Origin: Aquabacter sp. L1I39
GTDB lineage: Bacteria; Pseudomonadota; Alphaproteobacteria; Rhizobiales; Xanthobacteraceae
DNA length: 64,000 bases
Assembly: GCF_017742835.1 (NCBI RefSeq)
Contig: NZ_CP072392.1
Location: 4,115,695-4,179,694, forward strand
Direction: 5' to 3'
The position numbers and the translations under genes were made by a program. Of this stretch, positions 55,072 to 63,442 are shown piece by piece. The notes beneath the pieces were generated by a model. The model did no database searches. It was not told the DNA's origin and worked only from the letters and a program-made list of their open reading frames with translations. How positions within the stretch are numbered: position 1 is the first letter of the stretch; every line of letters begins with the position of its first letter.

Positions 55072-55458
55072 ATGCGCCTGACCGCCTTGCTCCTCGCTTT
55101 CCTCCTCGCCGCATGCGGGGTGTCCGGCGCACGCGCGGCGGAAGGCTCGACGCCGCCTTATGAGACCGATCTCATGCGCCTCGCCGAGATCCTGGGGGGC
55201 CTGCATTATTTGCGGCCCCTGTGCGGGATGAGCGCGGAGGCGCAGAGCTGGCGCGGCGAAATGCAGGGGCTGATCGACACCGAGCAGCCCTCCGACAGCC
55301 GCAGGGCCCGGCTCGTGGCGGCCTTCAACCAGGGTTATAACAGCTACGCCCAGGTCTATCGCACCTGCACGCCGGCCGCAGCCGTGGCGGTGCAGCGCCA
55401 GCTGGACGAGGGCGCCCGCCTCTCCCACGAAATCGTGGTGCGCTACGGCGGAAACTGA
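55072..55458 (+). CDS. TIGR02301-family exported protein
   Basis: The 128-residue protein has a signal peptide (cleavage near GARAAEG; the LAACG near residue 16 could be a lipobox). The body LMRLAEILGGLHYLRPLCG, then FNQGYNSYAQVYRTCTPAA, matches the TIGR02301 family of Hyphomicrobiales. Two cysteines may form a disulfide. Function unknown. It follows the Nudix gene by 31 nt. Confidence 0.83.
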   Translation: MRLTALLLAFLLAACGVSGARAAEGSTPPYETDLMRLAEILGGLHYLRPLCGMSAEAQSWRGEMQGLIDTEQPSDSRRARLVAAFNQGYNSYAQVYRTCTPAAAVAVQRQLDEGARLSHEIVVRYGGN

Positions 55459-55516
55459 CCGGCGCGACCCGCGCGGCTTCTCCCCACGTGAATGTGCGGG
55501 GAGGGTTCAGAGCCCG

Positions 55517-55531
55517 TTAACCTTTCGTTTA
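55517..55531 (+). promoter_or_regulatory. CtrA-box-like site
   Basis: TTAACCTTTCGTTTA matches TTAA-N7-TTAA with one mismatch, 74 nt upstream of the small conserved gene. Confidence 0.3.
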
Positions 55532-55604
55532 GAACTTCCACGACGCAGCGTCGCGCTGTGGTAGGGAAGGAGCGCGCCCGGGTGACGGCGCGCCGGAGGC
55601 CCCC

Positions 55605-55874
55605 TTGTCCAGCATCAGTTCATACCGTCCCACCAAGGAGATCGCCGAGGCCGCTTCCGACGAGCGCCACGCGGCCTTGTCCTATCTGGACGATGCCTGG
55701 GTGGAAGCCATGCGGGATGGCCTCGACGAGGATTGCATGGTGCATGCGGCGCTCTTCACCGCCTTGCGCCGGCTGGTCTCCACCTATGGCGAGGAGGCCT
55801 GCGCCGATTATGTGGAGAGCCTCTCCGCGCGCATCCGAGCCGGCGAATATACGGTGATTGGCCCCCGCCAATAA
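55605..55874 (+). CDS. Small conserved protein, unknown function
   Basis: The 89-residue acidic helical protein (SYLDDAWVEAMRDGLDEDCM, HAALFTALRRLVSTYGEEAC) is typical of short conserved proteins of Hyphomicrobiales. It starts with TTG at 55605, behind GGAGG at 55595-55599 (5-nt spacing). A CtrA-like site lies upstream, which would suggest cell-cycle control, but that is inference. Confidence 0.72.
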   Translation: MSSISSYRPTKEIAEAASDERHAALSYLDDAWVEAMRDGLDEDCMVHAALFTALRRLVSTYGEEACADYVESLSARIRAGEYTVIGPRQ

Positions 55875-55942
55875 GGCGGCCGCGCCGGACGCAACCATCC
55901 CGCCAGACGGACGGAGCCGCCGGGTGCCCCCGGCGGACGATG

Positions 55943-57481
55943 TTATTCGGCCGCCGGCTCCAGAGCGAGACGGGCATAGGCCAGGAAGGCCCGGTCATCG
56001 CGCGCCGGACCGCGGGCGGCGATGAACTGGTCCGGCCGCACCAGCACCCAGCCGGGTTCCGAAAAGCCATAGCGCTGGAGCAGCTCGGGCGCCTCGCTCT
56101 CCTCGATCCCGAGCGCCGAACCGATGCGTGCCGCATGGGCGCGCAAGGCGCCGTGAGCGCCGGGTGGCCCCAGCAGAAGCAAGGTGTGCCTGGCACCGGA
56201 AAAGCGGCTCCAGAGCCGGGCGTCACCGAGCGCCGCATCCCGTGCCCGGTGCCCGGACGCCGGCGCGCCGCTGGTGGAGAGGCGCTCCACCGCTTCCAGC
56301 AGCGGACCGCTGTCATAGACGATGTCGGTCTCCGACAATTCGGCCTGGAGCTTGCGGCGCACCACCGGCAGGCGGGAGGCCACCGAGACCAGGGCATCGC
56401 GCACCACCCGCGTGGCCGTGCTGGTGGAGACCATGCCGAACCGCAGCTTCTGGGCCGCGCCCGCCACGACCGCGCGTGCAACCGGGCGTCGCTCCGCCTC
56501 GTAGCTGCCCAGGAGCGCGTCCGCGACGCCCCGCCCGGACAGGACGGCGGCGAGTTTCCAGCCCAGATTCATGGCGTCCTGGATGCCGGTATTCATCCCC
56601 TGTCCGCCGGCGGGGCTGTGGATATGGGCGGCATCTCCCGCCAGGAACACCCGTCCCCGGCCATAGCTGGCGACGAGACGCTCATTGACGCGAAAGGCCG
56701 ACAGCCAGGTGGGATCATGCGCCACCACCCCAAGGCCGGAGGCGGTGAGGTGGCGCTGGATTTCCTCCAGCGTCGGCGGCTCGTCCGACGCTGGGTCCTC
56801 CCGCATGGCGAAGGTGCGCCACACGCCCGGGGTCACCGGGAAGAGGGCGACTGAGCCGGCCGCGCTCCACCAGATATAGATGGAAGACGGGTCCAGCGGG
56901 CCATCCATCTGGGTGTCGGAGAGAATGAAGGTCTGGGGCTCGGTGAAGCCCTCGAAGGGAATGTCGAGGCCGCGCCGCACCGCGCTGCGGGCGCCATCGG
57001 AGCCCACCAGGAAGCTGCAGGCCGCTTCTTCCTCCTCCCCGTCCGGATGCCGGAGGCGGGCTTCCACCACGCGCCCGGCTTCCGTGAAGCCGAGGAGTTC
57101 TACGCCTCGCTCCACCGCGATGCCGCTTTCCGCGAGGCGTTCAGTCAGGATCGCCTCGGTGCGCGACTGGGGCAGGATGAGCGTGAAGGGATAGGGGCTG
57201 TCCACGCCCTCGGCGATGGGCATGGCCGCGAGCGGGTGGGAATTGTCACCAATTCGGAGCGTTTCCATGCGCATGCCGTCGGCGATAAAGCGTTCGGCAA
57301 GGCCCAGCGCTCCGAACGCCTCCAGGCTCCCGCTCCACACCGCCAGCGCCTTGGAGACGGTGGCGGGAGCGGCGAGCTTGTCGACGATGCGAAAGGGAAT
57401 GCCGAGCGTCAGCAAGGCATTGGCCAATGTCAGGCCGGTCGGGCCTGCGCCGACGATAAGAACGGGGGAGGGGGGCGCCAT
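55943..57481 (-). CDS. FAD-dependent aromatic-type monooxygenase
   Basis: The 512-residue flavoprotein has VLIVGAGPTGLTLANALL at the N-terminus and GRVFLAGDAAHIHSPAGGQG with MNTGIQDAMNLGWKLAAVL, the marks of the PheA/TfdB/MHPCO hydroxylases. The C-terminal thioredoxin-like domain is present. It probably hydroxylates an aromatic or polyketide-like substrate. No pathway genes are adjacent. The ATG at 57481 fits the FAD motif, and the long upstream extension is not supported. Confidence 0.87.
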   Translation of the reverse strand: MAPPSPVLIVGAGPTGLTLANALLTLGIPFRIVDKLAAPATVSKALAVWSGSLEAFGALGLAERFIADGMRMETLRIGDNSHPLAAMPIAEGVDSPYPFTLILPQSRTEAILTERLAESGIAVERGVELLGFTEAGRVVEARLRHPDGEEEEAACSFLVGSDGARSAVRRGLDIPFEGFTEPQTFILSDTQMDGPLDPSSIYIWWSAAGSVALFPVTPGVWRTFAMREDPASDEPPTLEEIQRHLTASGLGVVAHDPTWLSAFRVNERLVASYGRGRVFLAGDAAHIHSPAGGQGMNTGIQDAMNLGWKLAAVLSGRGVADALLGSYEAERRPVARAVVAGAAQKLRFGMVSTSTATRVVRDALVSVASRLPVVRRKLQAELSETDIVYDSGPLLEAVERLSTSGAPASGHRARDAALGDARLWSRFSGARHTLLLLGPPGAHGALRAHAARIGSALGIEESEAPELLQRYGFSEPGWVLVRPDQFIAARGPARDDRAFLAYARLALEPAAE

Positions 57482-57539
57482 GTTTGTTCTTCCCTGCTTG
57501 TCCCACCGCCCTTCAGGGAACGCCTGATGCGCGCAAGGG

Positions 57540-58874
57540 TCAAGCCGAGAATGTTCCCCGCACCAGAGCGGGCAGGCGCAGCGCCTGGAAGCTGCCGCGC
57601 GCCGCCAGGAATACCAGCAGCGACAGCCAAAGCCCGGCATTGCCCAGGAACGACAGGCCGAAGAAGGCCAGGAGATAGGCGGCCAGCGCGGCCACCATGA
57701 GGTTGCGCATGTCGCGCGACCACAGGGCGCCGATATAGATGCCGTCAAAGGCATAGGCGAAGACGCCCACGACCGGCAGGATGGCCGCGAAGATGAGGAA
57801 GGTGCGAGCGGCGGCGCGCACCTCACCATTGGTGGTCATGAGGTCAATGACCATCGGTCCGATGGCCAGATAGGCGAGACAGGCGGACACGGCGACGCCG
57901 AAGCCCCAGATGAGCACCAGCCGCATGCCCTTCATGAAGGAGGCGCGGTCCCGCGCGCCCACCGCCTGGCCGCAGATCTGCTCGGCGGCGGTGGCGAAGC
58001 CGTCGAGGAAATAGGCGGCCAGCAGCACCATGTTGTTCAAGAGGGCATTGGCCGCCAGGGTCACGTCGCCCGATCGCGCCCCCTGGGCGGCGAAAAAACC
58101 GAAGGCGAACATGAGGGCGGCGGTGCGGATCATGATGTCGCGGTTCAGCGCGAGCGTCGCCAGCAACTCCCGCCGGTCCAGCAGCACGGCGCGGGGGACC
58201 GCGAGGCGGAACCCCAGCAGACGGGCGCACAGGACAAGCCCCACCAGCGCGCCGGCCATCTCGGCCGCCAGCGTGCCCGCGGCGGACCCCGCCACGCCCC
58301 AGCCCAGGCCGAGCACCAGCCAAATGGTCAGGGCCGTGTTGAGGAGGCCGATGCCCACCTGCAGCGCCAGCGCGTGCCCTGTGCGGCCGAGCCCGGTGAG
58401 CCAGCCCAGCAGGGCATAATTGGCAAGGCTGAAGGGAGCGGCGAAGATGCGCACCTGGAAATAGGCCGCCACCGCGCTGTTCACCTCGGCCGATGCCCCG
58501 CCAAGGGCGAGCGCCGCCGCCTCTATGGGCGTGCGCAAAAGGATGAGGGCCAGGCCGCACACAAGGGCCAGCATCAGCGCACGGGCGAGGACCGCCCGCT
58601 CCTCCAGCTTGTCCCGGCGCCCCAGCGCCTGGGCGGCAAGGCCCACCGTGCCCATGCGCAGGAAGCCGAAGCCCCAGAACAGGAAATCGAACACGACCGC
58701 GCCCAGCGCCACGCCGCCAATGAGCGCGGCATCGCCCAGGCGCCCCACCACGGCGGTGTCGATGATGCCCAGGAGCGGCGTCGTCAGGTGCGCCACCGTC
58801 ATGGGCAGCGCGATGGCGAGCACCCGGCGGTGCGTGACCGCCTGCGGCCCATCGGCCGCCAGGGCGGTGCTCAC
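57540..58874 (-). CDS. MATE-family efflux transporter
   Basis: The 444-residue protein has about 12 helices in two repeated halves, with the DinF-like MATE pattern AHLTTPLLGIIDTAVVGRLG and GTVGLAAQALGRRD. It exports drugs or metabolites using a Na+ or H+ gradient. It overlaps the upstream DUF6460 gene by 4 nt, so the two are coupled. Confidence 0.9.
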   Translation of the reverse strand: MSTALAADGPQAVTHRRVLAIALPMTVAHLTTPLLGIIDTAVVGRLGDAALIGGVALGAVVFDFLFWGFGFLRMGTVGLAAQALGRRDKLEERAVLARALMLALVCGLALILLRTPIEAAALALGGASAEVNSAVAAYFQVRIFAAPFSLANYALLGWLTGLGRTGHALALQVGIGLLNTALTIWLVLGLGWGVAGSAAGTLAAEMAGALVGLVLCARLLGFRLAVPRAVLLDRRELLATLALNRDIMIRTAALMFAFGFFAAQGARSGDVTLAANALLNNMVLLAAYFLDGFATAAEQICGQAVGARDRASFMKGMRLVLIWGFGVAVSACLAYLAIGPMVIDLMTTNGEVRAAARTFLIFAAILPVVGVFAYAFDGIYIGALWSRDMRNLMVAALAAYLLAFFGLSFLGNAGLWLSLLVFLAARGSFQALRLPALVRGTFSA

Positions 58875-59143
58875 CTCTTGAAGCCGTTGAGGAGGCGCAG
58901 GAGCAGCCAGAGGGGGATCACCACCACCGCGCCCAGCAGGAAATAACGCCAGACCCGCTCCACCGCGCCGAAGCCGAGGTCGTAAAGACTCTCGGCAAAG
59001 CCGATCAGGCTGTCGAGGATGTTGCGTGGATCAAGGCCGATGGCGGCGAGGATGACGCCCACCACCACGCACAAAATCACCAGCCGCACCAGGACCATGG
59101 TCGGCGAGCCGCCGAAAAAACGCGTGAGCTGGTCGTTTGCCAT
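58871..59143 (-). CDS. DUF6460-like small membrane protein
   Basis: The 90-residue protein has two hydrophobic helices (~17-37 and 65-85) and ends LLRLLNGFKR. FFGGSPTMVLVRLVILCVVVG is the recognisable N-terminal signature, given here only as GGSPTMVLVRL. Family function is unknown. It is first in a two-gene operon with the MATE pump. Confidence 0.75.
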   Translation of the reverse strand: MANDQLTRFFGGSPTMVLVRLVILCVVVGVILAAIGLDPRNILDSLIGFAESLYDLGFGAVERVWRYFLLGAVVVIPLWLLLRLLNGFKR

Positions 59144-59206
59144 GGCATCCTCCGTCCGGTGCGGCTCGATCTAGCACGGGGCCGCGCCGGACGGGAGGCG
59201 GTCGGC

Positions 59207-60259
59207 TCAGCGATACAGCTTCTTCTCGGCCAGCCAGTTCTGGATGAGGCCGGCCACCTCGTCGCTGTTGCGATCCATCATGATCATGTGGCTGTTCCCC
59301 TTGATGCCCTTCTCGGGGAGGTTCACCACGTCCACCGTGCCGCCGGCATCGCGGATCAGCTTGGCGAAGTCCATGCCGCGCTGGCGGATGGTGGGCCAGC
59401 GGCTGTCACTCTCGATATAGTCGCCGTAGAGCATGAGGACCGGCACGCCGGCCAGCTTGGCCGCCAGCTTCGGATCTCCCACGGCGGCGGGCTCCACGGC
59501 GATGAGGGCCTTCACCTTGTCCGGGTGCTTCTGGGCCATGTCGAAGCCGAACTTGCCGGCCTGGCTGTGCACGAGGATGACGCAAGGGCAGACCTTTTCG
59601 ATCTCCTGGCTGTAGGCGTCAAGGATCAGGCTGTCCGTCGTGGTCCAGCGCGGCACGTTCTGCTTTATGAACTGGGTGTAGGCATCCACCGGGAACTGGT
59701 TGCCCGGCAGCACTTTGCGCTTGGCCGGATCGTCCGACCAGGATCCCGCGCCATCGCCGATGCGGAAGCGGTCGAAGGGGCCGGAGACGGTCAGGAAGAC
59801 CGGCTCGCCCTGGAAGATGTCCGGATATTGTGCCCAACCGGAGCGCCCGCGCTCCACGGCGTCGGAATTATAGACCGCCCAGCCCTTGCGCAGGAAATAG
59901 TTGAGCCAGCCCTCGCGGCCATCGGGCGTGGTCTCATAGGTCACGCCCGTGAGCCCGCCGCCGTGCCACATGAGCAGGGGATAGGCGCCGCGCTCCTCCT
60001 GGGGAATGAAATACTGCACATACATCTGACCGGCGATGTAGGTGCCGTTGGGGTCGATCTTGGCCGGCACGCCGCCGGGCGAGAACAGGACCTCCTTCAC
60101 CGGCTTGCCCGAGATCTCGAACGTCTTGCCGCCGATGTGGAAGGAGCCCATGGCCTTCAGGCTGATGGGCGGCTGCTGTGCCAGAGCAGGGGCAGGGCCG
60201 ATTGCGGCGGCGCAGGCCACAAGCGTTGACGTGACGGCGGCTGCAAGCGTGGACTTCAT
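59207..60259 (-). CDS. Exported alpha/beta hydrolase
   Basis: The 350-residue protein has a signal peptide (cleavage near PALAQQ, ~28) and an esterase fold: MWHGGGLTG at the oxyanion hole, the nucleophile in HSQAGKFG (Ser in an SXAG context), the acid near LYGDYIESD and His in GNSHMIMMD. It is periplasmic or secreted. The natural ester is unknown. Confidence 0.82.
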   Translation of the reverse strand: MKSTLAAAVTSTLVACAAAIGPAPALAQQPPISLKAMGSFHIGGKTFEISGKPVKEVLFSPGGVPAKIDPNGTYIAGQMYVQYFIPQEERGAYPLLMWHGGGLTGVTYETTPDGREGWLNYFLRKGWAVYNSDAVERGRSGWAQYPDIFQGEPVFLTVSGPFDRFRIGDGAGSWSDDPAKRKVLPGNQFPVDAYTQFIKQNVPRWTTTDSLILDAYSQEIEKVCPCVILVHSQAGKFGFDMAQKHPDKVKALIAVEPAAVGDPKLAAKLAGVPVLMLYGDYIESDSRWPTIRQRGMDFAKLIRDAGGTVDVVNLPEKGIKGNSHMIMMDRNSDEVAGLIQNWLAEKKLYR

Positions 60260-60427
60260 TCAGGCCTCCCCGGATGCCGGTGGCATCTCCATGAACCCGG
60301 TCCGCCCCGGCGCTTCGGCCGGAGTCCAGGCGATTGTGGGAATGCCCCAGACCCTTCAGCTGGGGCATTCACCGGGGATTTCAGCTGAGCTTAGACCAAA
60401 GTCCAATGCGTGTTTTCTGCGCATTGA

Positions 60428-60455
60428 TGCGCGTGGCGCATGAACGCCACGCGCA
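60428..60455 (-). terminator. Hairpin after the peroxiredoxin gene
   Basis: An 11-bp GC stem (TGCGCGTGGCG with its complement) and a 6-nt loop lie 28 nt past the peroxiredoxin stop. There is no T tract, so termination is plausible, not certain. Confidence 0.45.
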
Positions 60456-60483
60456 CGGGCGAAAGGCCTTGAGGAAACGGGCC

Positions 60484-61119
60484 TCACTTGCCGGGCTGGG
60501 CCACCACGCGCAGATAGGGCTTCACCGTCTTCCAGCCCCCGGGGAACTTGGCCTTGGCCGCCTCGTCGGAGACGGAGGGGACGATGATGACGTCATCGCC
60601 CTGCTTCCAGTCCACCGGGGTTGCGACCGCGTGCTGGGCGGTCAGCTGGAGGGAATCGATCACCCGAAGGATTTCCTGGAAGTTGCGGCCCGTGCTCGCC
60701 GGATAGGTGAGGGTGAGCTTCAGCTTCTTGTCCGGCCCGATCACGAACACCGAGCGCACGGTGGCGGTGTCGCTCGCATTGGGGTGGATCAGGTCATAGA
60801 GGTCGGAGACCTTGCGGTCGGCATCGGCGATCAGCGGGAAGTTGAGCTGCGCGCCGGTGGCATCGGCGATGTCCTGGACCCAGGCGGGATGGTTGTCGAG
60901 GCTGTCCACGGACAGGCCGATGACCTTGACGCCACGCTTGTCGAACTCGCCCTTCAGGTGCGCCACCTGGCCGAGTTCAGTGGTGCAGACCGGGGTGAAG
61001 TTCTTCGGGTGCGAGAACAGCACGCCCCAGCCATCGCCCAGCCACTCATGGAAGCTGACCGGGCCCTGCGTGGTCTCGGCGGTGAAATCGGGGACCACAT
61101 CTCCCAGGCGCAGCGTCAT
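60484..61119 (-). CDS. 1-Cys peroxiredoxin (Prx6 type)
   Basis: The 211-residue peroxidase has the catalytic Cys45 in HPKNFTPVCTTEL and no other cysteine, so it is a 1-Cys enzyme that needs an external reductant. The long C-terminus (PSVSDEAAKAKFPGGW) is Prx6-specific. It destroys H2O2 and alkyl peroxides. GGAGAGAG precedes the ATG at 61119. Two CCATGG motifs 21 bp apart lie just upstream. Confidence 0.92.
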   Translation of the reverse strand: MTLRLGDVVPDFTAETTQGPVSFHEWLGDGWGVLFSHPKNFTPVCTTELGQVAHLKGEFDKRGVKVIGLSVDSLDNHPAWVQDIADATGAQLNFPLIADADRKVSDLYDLIHPNASDTATVRSVFVIGPDKKLKLTLTYPASTGRNFQEILRVIDSLQLTAQHAVATPVDWKQGDDVIIVPSVSDEAAKAKFPGGWKTVKPYLRVVAQPGK

Positions 61120-61143
61120 GGCTCTCTCCAATAAACATTAAAT

Positions 61144-61170
61144 CCATGGACTTAATTCAAAATACCATGG
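61144..61170. promoter_or_regulatory. Pair of CCATGG palindromes
   Basis: CCATGG occurs at 61144-61149 and 61165-61170, two helical turns apart, both next to an AAAT/AATA run. It lies 25-51 nt upstream of the peroxiredoxin start. Confidence 0.3.
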
Positions 61171-61257
61171 GCGCCGGGCAATGGGAAGGGTCGCCGAGAT
61201 CCTGGTGTGAGATGTCGCAGGCCGTTCGGCGCGCGGCGTTGCCGCGCGCCGCACCAT

Positions 61258-62922
61258 TCAGCTACGGACAAGTTCCCCGGCGAGCGCCTTGGCGATCAGT
61301 ACCCGCGTCTCGGGAATGCCATAGGCGGCCACGAAGGTACCGAAGCGCGGCCCTTCCTTCTCGCCCAGCAGCAATTCGTAGAGCGCGCTGAACCAGGCGA
61401 AGGAAACGCCCGGCCCGCCATTGGGACCCTTCTTCTTCAGATCCTGGTAGCGCGGAATGGCGCGGGCCACGTCGAGCACCGCATTCTGGATCGCCTCGCG
61501 ATCCTCCCCATCCAGCACGGACAGCGCCGCGTCGAGGGCGCTGAGCGCCTCCGCCTCGGTCTCGTCCGGCAGGCGATAGGTGCGGTGCGGCTTCACCCGA
61601 TCGACGAAATAGCGCACCGCATAGCCGGCCAGCTTGTCCAATGTCGGATGGGTGGACGCCGAAACCCCCGGCGCGTAGCGCTCGATGAAGCGCCACAGCA
61701 CGCCCTTGTCCTCCGCATTGGAGGCGGAGGCGAGCTTCAGCATCAGCCCGAACGACAGAGGCAGCTCTTCCACCGGCGGGTTGCCTGCATGGATGTGCCA
61801 CACCGGATTGCCGAGGCGGGTCTTCCAGTCCTGCGTGGGATAGCGGGCCAGGAAGTTGAAATATTCGTCCACCGCCTTGGGGATGACGTCGAAATGCAGC
61901 TTCTTGGCCGAGCGGGGGGACTGGAACATGTAGAGCGCCAGACTCTCCGGGCTCGCATAGGTCAGCCACTCGTCGATGGTCAGGCCATTGCCCTTCGACT
62001 TGGAGATCTTCTGGCCCTTCTCGTCCAGGAACAGCTCATAGACGAAATGCTCCGGCGCCACGCCGCCAATGATCTCGCAGATGCGGTCATAGATGGGGGC
62101 GTTGGTCTGATGGTCCTTGCCGAACATCTCGAAGTCCACGTCGAGCGCGGCCCAGCGGGCGCCGAAGTCCGGCTTCCACTGCAGCTTCACCTTGCCGCCG
62201 GTGACGGGCAGCGTGGTCTCGGTGCCGTCTTCGTCGTCGAAGGTGATGGTGCCCGCCTTGGCGTCCACCGCCTTCAGCGGCACGTAGAGCACCCGGCCCG
62301 AGAGGGGAGAGATGGGCAGGAAAGGCGAATAGGTGGCCTGCCGCTCCTCGCCGAGGGTCGGCAGCATCACCTCCATGATGGCCTCGTACTTTTCCGCCGC
62401 CTTCAGCAGCACGGGGTCGAGCTTGCCGGAGGCGTAGTATTCCGTAGCGCTGGCGAATTCGTACGCGAAGCCGAACGTGTCCAGAAAGCGCCGCAGCATG
62501 GCGTTATTGTGGTCGCCGAAGCTGGCATAGCCGCCGCCGAACGGGTTCGGCACGCGGGTCAGCGGCATCTGGAGATAGGGCTTCAGCGCGGCGGGATCCG
62601 GCACATTCTCCGGAATCTTGCGCATGCCGTCCATGTCGTCCGAGAAGCACAGGAGGCGGGTGGGGATCTTGTCCTCGGTGAGGATGCGGAAGGCATGGCG
62701 CACCATGGTGGTGCGGGCCACCTCGCCGAAGGTGCCGATATGGGGCAGGCCAGAGGGACCGTAGCCGGTCTCGAACAGCACCTCGTCCTTGGGATGGCGC
62801 TTCAGCCGTTCGACGATTTTCCGGGCTTCCTCGAACGGCCAGGCGGCGGCGGTCTCGGCGACCGCCTTCAGCTCGCGGGCGAGATCGGCCGGATCGGCGA
62901 GGGCGGACGAGGGTTCGGTCAT
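61258..62922 (-). CDS. lysS: Lysyl-tRNA synthetase, class I
   Basis: The 554-residue enzyme is the class I LysRS (archaeal type, LysK), not the class II form of E. coli. The HIGH-like [13 protein letters not shown] (HIG at 61-63) and KMSKS-like KISKSKGNG motifs are present, and the C-terminus is the helical anticodon-binding domain. It charges tRNA-Lys. The ATG at 62922 gives the family length. No second LysRS is in the window. Confidence 0.94.
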   Translation of the reverse strand: MTEPSSALADPADLARELKAVAETAAAWPFEEARKIVERLKRHPKDEVLFETGYGPSGLPHIGTFGEVARTTMVRHAFRILTEDKIPTRLLCFSDDMDGMRKIPENVPDPAALKPYLQMPLTRVPNPFGGGYASFGDHNNAMLRRFLDTFGFAYEFASATEYYASGKLDPVLLKAAEKYEAIMEVMLPTLGEERQATYSPFLPISPLSGRVLYVPLKAVDAKAGTITFDDEDGTETTLPVTGGKVKLQWKPDFGARWAALDVDFEMFGKDHQTNAPIYDRICEIIGGVAPEHFVYELFLDEKGQKISKSKGNGLTIDEWLTYASPESLALYMFQSPRSAKKLHFDVIPKAVDEYFNFLARYPTQDWKTRLGNPVWHIHAGNPPVEELPLSFGLMLKLASASNAEDKGVLWRFIERYAPGVSASTHPTLDKLAGYAVRYFVDRVKPHRTYRLPDETEAEALSALDAALSVLDGEDREAIQNAVLDVARAIPRYQDLKKKGPNGGPGVSFAWFSALYELLLGEKEGPRFGTFVAAYGIPETRVLIAKALAGELVRS

Positions 62923-63126
62923 GACGGCAAGGCTCCCAAGCGGGCCGCGACGAGAGGCTCCATCCTCCACGCCGAGGCACCGCCTCGATTTAGGTCGTGA
63001 AGGGCTCTCTATCAACGATTTAGAGGCGCAAAGGGCGGGCCGGGGCGATTCGACCCGCATGCCTCAGCCTCTAATCGCCCCCAGGCCGCTCCGTCAACGC
63101 GGCGCGGGGGCCTGGGAACGCGTGCT

Positions 63127-63333
63127 TTACTTGGGGCGGCGGCGGGCCAGCGGGATGACCAGATGCACCATGCCCACCACCATGAACGGCACCGCCAGGA
63201 GCGTCGTGCCCCAATGGGTCCAGCCGGCGGTGAGGGGCGCCAGAAGTTCGAGCAGGAGGTTGATGAGCGTATAGGCCCCCGCCATCAGGATGCCGAGAAA
63301 GCGGATATGGCCGAGAAAAGCGAGCAGCGGCAT
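63127..63333 (-). CDS. Small two-helix membrane protein
   Basis: The 68-residue protein has two hydrophobic helices (~3-26 and 37-58) and a basic end (ARRRPK). No family is recognised. It is divergent from a TetR gene, and its promoter region holds a long inverted repeat. It may be the regulated gene. Confidence 0.65.
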   Translation of the reverse strand: MPLLAFLGHIRFLGILMAGAYTLINLLLELLAPLTAGWTHWGTTLLAVPFMVVGMVHLVIPLARRRPK

Positions 63334-63341
63334 GGCGTGAT

Positions 63342-63411
63342 CTCTTGCATAAACGAAACGATCCGTTTCGATTGAGATTTGATATATACGAACCGTTTCG
63401 TTATGCAAGAG
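63342..63411. promoter_or_regulatory. Long inverted repeat with TetR-type operators
   Basis: CTCTTGCATAAACGAAACG (63342-63360) and CGTTTCGTTATGCAAGAG (63394-63411) are inverted copies with one gap. Inside are CGAAACG-ATC-CGTTTCG (63354-63370) and ACGAACCGTTTCGT (63388-63401). It lies between the small membrane gene and the TetR gene and should be the TetR binding region. Confidence 0.7.
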
Positions 63412-63442
63412 GAAAGTGCGCAGCCGCGCCGGGGAGACCAGC

